This document shows positions 37,886 through 41,620 of a stretch of DNA of 41,620 nucleotides, piece by piece. The notes beneath the pieces are model-generated. The model was not told where the DNA came from. It saw only the letters and a list, made by a program, of their open reading frames with translations, and made no database searches. A program made the translations under genes and the position numbers. Position 1 is the stretch's first letter; each line of letters opens with the position of its first letter. This DNA comes from Klebsiella sp. RIT-PI-d (GTDB lineage Bacteria; Pseudomonadota; Gammaproteobacteria; Enterobacterales; Enterobacteriaceae), in contig NZ_LGIT01000008.1 in NCBI RefSeq assembly GCF_001187865.1, positions 1-41,620 of the forward strand, given 5' to 3'.

Positions 37886-38330
37886 GACTTACATCCATAA
37901 CGAAGCAGAGATGCGTGTGGACCAGGATAAACTGACGCGGGATCTCACTGACGCTGGTTTCGACCGTGAAGATATTTACAGCGCTTTAGTATGGCTCGAA
38001 AAGCTGGCTGACTATCAGGAAGGTCTTGTCGAACCGATGCAGCTCGCTTCCGATCCACTCTCAGTGCGTATTTATACTGCTGAAGAATGTGAACGACTGG
38101 ATGCAAGTTGTCGGGGATTCCTGCTATTCCTGGAGCAAATTCAGGTGCTCAACCTTGATACGCGGGAAATGGTCATCGAGCGCGTGTTAGCTCTGGATAC
38201 AGCAGAATTCGAACTGGACGATCTGAAATGGGTGATCCTGATGGTTCTGTTTAATATTCCAGGCTGTGAAAATGCTTACCAGCAGATGGAAGAATTACTC
38301 TTTGAGGTGAATGAAGGTATGCTGCACTAA
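37857..38330 (+). CDS. smg: Smg family protein (DUF494)
   Basis: A 157-residue acidic cytoplasmic protein of unknown function, conserved next to dprA and topA-like genes in gamma-proteobacteria. [19 protein letters not shown] and the [25 protein letters not shown] block identify it. ATG 37857 has AAGGAGGG upstream, a very strong site placed within the dprA end, so it is probably translated well and in coupling with dprA. Confidence 0.95.
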   Translation: MFDVLMYLFETYIHNEAEMRVDQDKLTRDLTDAGFDREDIYSALVWLEKLADYQEGLVEPMQLASDPLSVRIYTAEECERLDASCRGFLLFLEQIQVLNLDTREMVIERVLALDTAEFELDDLKWVILMVLFNIPGCENAYQQMEELLFEVNEGMLH

Positions 38331-38357
38331 TCTTTTGTGCAGCTTCTAAGAACTGTT

Positions 38358-38915
38358 ATGGCCAAATCAGCACTTTTTGCAGTGCGTAAAAATGAGCCCT
38401 GCCCACAGTGCGGGGCTGAACTTGTTATTCGGTCCGGGAAACACGGTCCGTTTCTTGGTTGTTCCCATTATCCGGAATGCGATTACGTACGGCCTTTAAA
38501 AAGCCAGGCTGACGGGCATATCGTGAAAGTTCTGGAGGGGCAATCTTGCCCTGTATGCGAAGCAGTACTTGTGCTTCGTCAGGGGCGCTTTGGAATGTTT
38601 ATCGGATGTAGTCGCTATCCGGAGTGTGGACACACTGAAGTTATTGATAAGCCAGATGATACCGCCATCACCTGTCCGCAGTGTCAGGCCGGACATCTTG
38701 TCCAGCGGCGTTCTCGTTTTGGCAAAACATTTCACTCATGCGATCGCTATCCTGAATGCCAATTTGTTATTAATTTCAAGCCAGTAGCGGGTAAATGCCC
38801 TGAGTGTCATTACCCGCTATTAATAGAAAAGAAAACCGCACAGGGCGTCAGACTCTTTTGTGCAAGTAAACAATGTGGAAAGCCGGTAGCGGCGGAACAG
38901 AATAGTGAACAATAA
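38358..38915 (+). CDS. yrdD: Topoisomerase I-like zinc-ribbon protein YrdD
   Basis: A 185-residue DNA-binding-type protein made of tandem four-cysteine zinc ribbons like the C-terminus of TopA, without a catalytic domain. The repeats read [31 protein letters not shown]...[19 protein letters not shown]...[15 protein letters not shown], then a partial fourth (CPECHYPLL ... CASKQCG). ATG 38358 (MAKSALF) gives the family length; the upstream in-frame start is not ATG-supported. It overlaps tsaC by 11 nt. Confidence 0.94.
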   Translation: MAKSALFAVRKNEPCPQCGAELVIRSGKHGPFLGCSHYPECDYVRPLKSQADGHIVKVLEGQSCPVCEAVLVLRQGRFGMFIGCSRYPECGHTEVIDKPDDTAITCPQCQAGHLVQRRSRFGKTFHSCDRYPECQFVINFKPVAGKCPECHYPLLIEKKTAQGVRLFCASKQCGKPVAAEQNSEQ

Positions 38916-39477
38916 CCTGCCTTCTAAGGCTATCGCTGATGCGGTAGCCATACTGAATAATCAACATGTGATCGCCTATCCTACCGAAGCCGTATTTGGG
39001 GTGGGTTGCGATCCTGATAGTGAATTAGCCGTGACGCGTTTGCTGACACTCAAGCAGCGCCCTGTAGAGAAAGGATTAATCCTTATTGCCGCTAGTTTTG
39101 CGCAGCTTCAGCCCTACATAAATGATGAAATGCTGACACCTGCACAGCGTGAAGCGATATTCGCTTGCTGGCCAGGACCCGTAACGTTTGTTTTTCCGGC
39201 CAAAGCGTCAACGCCATCCTGGCTAACGGGGCGTTTTGATTCGCTGGCAGTGCGTGTTACCGACCATCCGCTGGTGGTGGAGCTATGTAAGGCGTACGGA
39301 AAACCGCTGGTATCAACCAGCGCGAATCTGACAACGCTCCCACCATGCCGTACTGTAGAAGAAGTCCGGGCGCAATTTGGCGACGACTTTCCTGTGGTAG
39401 AAGGCACTACAGGAGGACGTCTTAATCCGTCAGAAATCCGTGATGCTCTGACGGGTCAGCAGTTTCGACAGGGATAA
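38905..39477 (+). CDS. tsaC: Threonylcarbamoyl-AMP synthase
   Basis: A 190-residue Sua5/YrdC-fold enzyme that makes threonylcarbamoyl-AMP from Thr, bicarbonate and ATP, the first step of t6A37 tRNA modification. The [13 protein letters not shown] start, the [16 protein letters not shown] site and the STSAN motif are present. The start is GTG 38905 overlapping yrdD. The SAN motif is followed by TTLPPCRT where K-12 has SGLPPCRT, from memory. Confidence 0.97.
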   Translation: MNNNLPSKAIADAVAILNNQHVIAYPTEAVFGVGCDPDSELAVTRLLTLKQRPVEKGLILIAASFAQLQPYINDEMLTPAQREAIFACWPGPVTFVFPAKASTPSWLTGRFDSLAVRVTDHPLVVELCKAYGKPLVSTSANLTTLPPCRTVEEVRAQFGDDFPVVEGTTGGRLNPSEIRDALTGQQFRQG

Positions 39478-39481
39478 CTCG

Positions 39482-40300
39482 ATGGAAACCTATGCCGTAT
39501 TCGGCCATCCGATAGCACACAGTAAATCGCCTTTTATTCATCAACAGTTTGCCGCGCAGTTGCAGATAAAACATCCTTATGGACGTATTCTTGTTCCGTT
39601 GAATAACTTCGTTTCAACACTGGATGACTTCTTTGCTGCGGGAGGACAGGGTGCGAACATTACCGTGCCCTTTAAGGAAGAAGCCTTCGCTCGTGCCGAC
39701 GAGCTGACAGAAAGAGCCGCATTAGCCGGAGCGGTGAATACCCTTAAGCGCCTTAAAGATGGTCGGCTGTTGGGAGATAACACTGACGGCATCGGCTTAC
39801 TCAGCGACCTGCAACGACTGGGATTTATCAGACCCGGCGCGCGTATTTTATTGATTGGTGCAGGCGGTGCGTCACGCGGCGTGTTATTGCCGCTACTTTC
39901 TCTGGACTGTGCCTTAACCATCACTAATCGTACTTCTGCCCGAGCCGGGGAACTGGCGCAGCTCTTTGCACATACAGGTAGCATCAAAGCGCTATCAATG
40001 AATGAACTGGATGGGCATGAGTTTGATCTTATTATTAACGCGACATCCAGCGGCATCACGGGCGATATACCTGCTATCCCTGCCTCTTTAATTCGTCCTG
40101 AGATCTATTGCTACGATATGTTTTATCAGAAAGGGGATACGCCGTTCCTCGAATGGTGCCGTCAGCACGGTGCCCATCATTGCGCGGACGGCCTGGGAAT
40201 GTTGGTAGGCCAGGCTGCGCATGCGGTACTTTTGTGGCACGGATTGTTGCCCGATGTGCTACCCGTTATAGAAAAGCTGGAGCGGGAACTGAGAAAATGA
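39482..40300 (+). CDS. aroE: Shikimate dehydrogenase (NADP)
   Basis: A 272-residue enzyme that reduces 3-dehydroshikimate to shikimate in aromatic amino acid synthesis. Substrate-binding [11 protein letters not shown] (about 14-24), the catalytic Lys in [10 protein letters not shown] (K65) and Asp in GDNTDGIGL (D102) are present, and the NADP-binding loop is GAGGASRG (about 126-133) with the following NRTSARA recognising the phosphate. It lies four bases after tsaC. Confidence 0.98.
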   Translation: METYAVFGHPIAHSKSPFIHQQFAAQLQIKHPYGRILVPLNNFVSTLDDFFAAGGQGANITVPFKEEAFARADELTERAALAGAVNTLKRLKDGRLLGDNTDGIGLLSDLQRLGFIRPGARILLIGAGGASRGVLLPLLSLDCALTITNRTSARAGELAQLFAHTGSIKALSMNELDGHEFDLIINATSSGITGDIPAIPASLIRPEIYCYDMFYQKGDTPFLEWCRQHGAHHCADGLGMLVGQAAHAVLLWHGLLPDVLPVIEKLERELRK

Positions 40301-40554
40301 ATCAGGCTATTCAGTTTCCGGATCGCGAGGAGTGGCAAGAGGACCGTCAGGCAGTATGTTTCCCGGCACTGGTCAGCGGTATGCAGCTGACGTGTGCCAT
40401 AAAAGGAGCAACGCTGGCGCAGCGATTTGGTGGTAATACGCCTGCAAAGTGGCTTGCAATATTTCAGGAACAGCGTTGGGACCTTGAAGAGGAGGCCGAA
40501 GGGCTTATTCAGGATCAGCAAGAAGACGATCAGGGCTGGATCTGGTTATCCTGA
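40297..40554 (+). CDS. yrdB: DUF1488 protein YrdB
   Basis: An 85-residue acidic protein of unknown function. [13 protein letters not shown] and the [22 protein letters not shown] block identify the family. ATG 40297 overlaps the aroE stop (ATGA); a longer out-of-frame start near 40108 would lie inside aroE and is not used. Its 3' end overlaps the convergent yrdA by 25 nt. Confidence 0.92.
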   Translation: MNQAIQFPDREEWQEDRQAVCFPALVSGMQLTCAIKGATLAQRFGGNTPAKWLAIFQEQRWDLEEEAEGLIQDQQEDDQGWIWLS

Positions 40555-41084
40555 TCCAGATACTCATCTTTCCACTTTACATAGTTATTAGCGGAATATT
40601 TTAATCCGGCAATCTCTGCCTCTTTAAGGGGACGGATTTGTTTTACCGGACTACCAAGATAAAGATACCCACTCTCCAGATGCTTATTCTGGGGAACCAG
40701 ACTGCCGGCACCAATCATTACGTCATCTTCTACGACTACATCATCAAGTAAAATCGATCCCATCCCCACCAGTACGCGGTTACCTATCGTGCATCCATGT
40801 AACATGACTTTATGCCCAATCGTTACATCCGAGCCAATAAGAAGAGGATTTCCTTCGGGCTTGAAAGAGGATTTATGCGTAACGTGCAGCACGCTTCCAT
40901 CCTGGATATTAGTACGGGCTCCAATCTCTACATAATGAACATCGCCGCGGATCACGACCAGTGGCCAGATACCGACATCTTCGGCTAAACGAATATCACC
41001 GATGATGACGCTGGTGGGGTCAATCATCACGCGCTGGCTCACTTTTGGGAAAAGATCTTTATAAGGACGTAGAACTGTAGACAT
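40530..41084 (-). CDS. yrdA: Gamma-carbonic-anhydrase-like protein YrdA
   Basis: A 184-residue left-handed beta-helix protein with hexapeptide repeats (I/V-G-x4), forming trimers with a metal site at subunit interfaces. The three zinc-type histidines of the gamma family can be seen in VLHVTH and IGHKVMLHGC. Carbonic anhydrase activity has not been clearly shown for the E. coli protein, so function is uncertain. It is convergent with yrdB and diverges from the rRNA operon. Confidence 0.95.
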   Translation of the reverse strand: MSTVLRPYKDLFPKVSQRVMIDPTSVIIGDIRLAEDVGIWPLVVIRGDVHYVEIGARTNIQDGSVLHVTHKSSFKPEGNPLLIGSDVTIGHKVMLHGCTIGNRVLVGMGSILLDDVVVEDDVMIGAGSLVPQNKHLESGYLYLGSPVKQIRPLKEAEIAGLKYSANNYVKWKDEYLDQDNQIQP

Positions 41085-41199
41085 GATTACCTCTGCTAAA
41101 ACTCACGATAATAATAACTTTGGCGGCTTTACCTGACGGTATCAAGCCTCTTATACGTCAAAATTTAAGCAGATCGAGCAGGATCACAGCAATAAGAAT

Positions 41200-41237
41200 G
41201 AAAAAACAACAGTCAGAAAAAAAGATCTAAAAAAGGC
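41200..41237 (+). promoter_or_regulatory. UP element upstream of rRNA promoter P1
   Basis: An A-rich tract (AAAAAACAACAGTC..AAAAAAAGATCTAAAAAAGG) lies directly upstream of the P1 -35 box. This matches the position and composition of the alpha-CTD-binding UP element of rrn P1 promoters. Sites for the activator Fis are expected further upstream (41100-41200), but I cannot assign them confidently. Confidence 0.75.
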
Positions 41238-41265
41238 TTGTGCAAAAAAAAGAGATCCCTATAAT
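41238..41265 (+). promoter_or_regulatory. rRNA operon promoter P1
   Basis: TTGTGC (41238-41243) and TATAAT (41260-41265) are 16 bp apart, followed by the GC-rich discriminator GCGCCACC. This is the characteristic growth-rate and ppGpp/DksA-controlled rrn P1 form. Confidence 0.92.
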
Positions 41266-41358
41266 GCGCCACCACTGACACGGAACAACGGATTACAAGC
41301 CGCCGGGTCAGCAGGAATTCCTCCGGGAATGCCGGCGGAGAAAAGCGAAAATAAACGC

Positions 41359-41386
41359 TTGACTCTGAAAGAGGAAAGCGTAATAT
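41359..41386 (+). promoter_or_regulatory. rRNA operon promoter P2
   Basis: TTGACT (41359-41364) and TAATAT (41381-41386) are 16 bp apart, about 120 bases after P1, as in E. coli rrn operons. Confidence 0.9.
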
Positions 41387-41424
41387 ACGCCACCTCGCAA
41401 CGGTGAGCGAAAGCCGCGTTGCAC

Positions 41425-41461
41425 TGCTCTTTAACAATTTATCAGACAATCTGTGTGGGCA
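41425..41461 (+). promoter_or_regulatory. rRNA antitermination boxA and boxC
   Basis: boxA TGCTCTTTAACA (41425-41436) matches the binding site of NusB and S10/NusE. A boxC-like TGTGTGGGC follows at 41453-41461. These let polymerase read through rRNA operons without Rho termination. Confidence 0.9.
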
Positions 41462-41566
41462 CTCGAAGATACGGATTCTTAAATGTCGCAAGACAAAAAA
41501 GAAATACCAAGTCTCAGAGTGAACACGTAATTCATTACGAAGTTTAATTCTTTGAGCATCAAACTT

Positions 41567-41620
41567 AAATTGAAGAGTTTGATCATGGCTCAGATTGAAC
41601 GCTGGCGGCAGGCCTAACAC
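41567..41620 (+). rRNA. rrsD: 16S ribosomal RNA, 5' end (partial)
   Basis: The mature 16S rRNA begins with AAATTGAAGAGTTTGATCATGG and continues GCTCAGATTGAACGCTGGCGG, the universal 27F primer region. Only the first 54 nt are in the window. By gene order next to yrdA this is the equivalent of the rrnD operon. Confidence 0.97.

Larger units (their letters stand above)
41085..41566 (+). other. rRNA operon control region and leader
   Basis: This 482-base gap from the yrdA start to the mature 16S end holds no protein gene. It contains AT-rich activator DNA, the UP element, P1, P2, boxA, boxC and the 5' part of the RNase III processing stem (41480-41566). The yrdA promoter must also lie at its left end. 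Confidence 0.88.

Noticed and set aside
40108-40296. Longer frame leading into yrdB
   Set aside because: It overlaps aroE in another frame. ATG 40297 overlapping the aroE stop gives the conserved 85-residue protein.

Overview
The window is a chromosomal segment from an enterobacterium (Enterobacteriaceae, close to Escherichia). This rests on gene order: tufA, chiA, bfd, bfr, a type II secretion (gsp) cluster, the S10/spc/alpha ribosomal operons, yhdN-zntR-arfA, mscL-trkA-rsmB-fmt-def, dprA-smg-yrdD-tsaC-aroE-yrdB, yrdA and then a 16S rRNA gene. That is the E. coli K-12 order as I remember it. Ribosomal proteins look essentially identical to E. coli, but faster-evolving proteins (YhdN, YrdD, TsaC, GspC, the ArfA tail, ChiA) differ from the K-12 versions I remember. 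I therefore infer a relative rather than E. coli K-12 itself and cannot name the species.

Layout. Positions 1-137 are the 3' end of tufA. Positions 199-4012 hold a large multidomain GH18 chitinase (chiA) and the iron-storage pair bfd/bfr, with a probable Fur box in front of bfd. Positions 4051-14777 (minus strand) hold a complete gspC-D-E-F-G-H-I-J-K-L-M-O operon, with most genes overlapping by 4-20 nt. gspA and gspB run divergently (14928-16777). ChiA is the known substrate of this secretion system in E. coli, so substrate and machine sit together. Both lie in AT-rich DNA with poor codon usage, flanked by very highly expressed translation genes.

Positions 16778-30720 hold the S10, spc and alpha operons with their promoters, leaders and terminators: the L4-responsive S10 leader, the spc extended -10 promoter, and the S4-binding alpha leader. 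They encode 27 ribosomal proteins, SecY and RNA polymerase alpha. rpmD (L30) and rpmJ (L36) are short but intact.

Positions 30787-36631 hold yhdN-zntR (zinc-responsive MerR-family regulator), arfA (ribosome rescue), mscL, and the def-fmt-rsmB-trkA operon (minus strand). Positions 36761-40554 hold dprA-smg-yrdD-tsaC-aroE-yrdB, with yrdA convergent. The last 500 bases are an rRNA operon control region (UP element, P1, P2, boxA) and the first 54 nt of 16S rRNA.

I found no CRISPR array, prophage, insertion sequence, tRNA or toxin system, and nothing I would call a new biological system. The best leads are an 18-bp tandem repeat array and a duplicated C-terminal domain in ChiA, the secretion cluster lacking a pilotin gene but carrying gspAB, a self-truncating arfA mRNA that also overlaps mscL, a terminator-like hairpin inside the def-fmt-rsmB-trkA operon, and a changed base-paired stem in the S4-regulated alpha leader.
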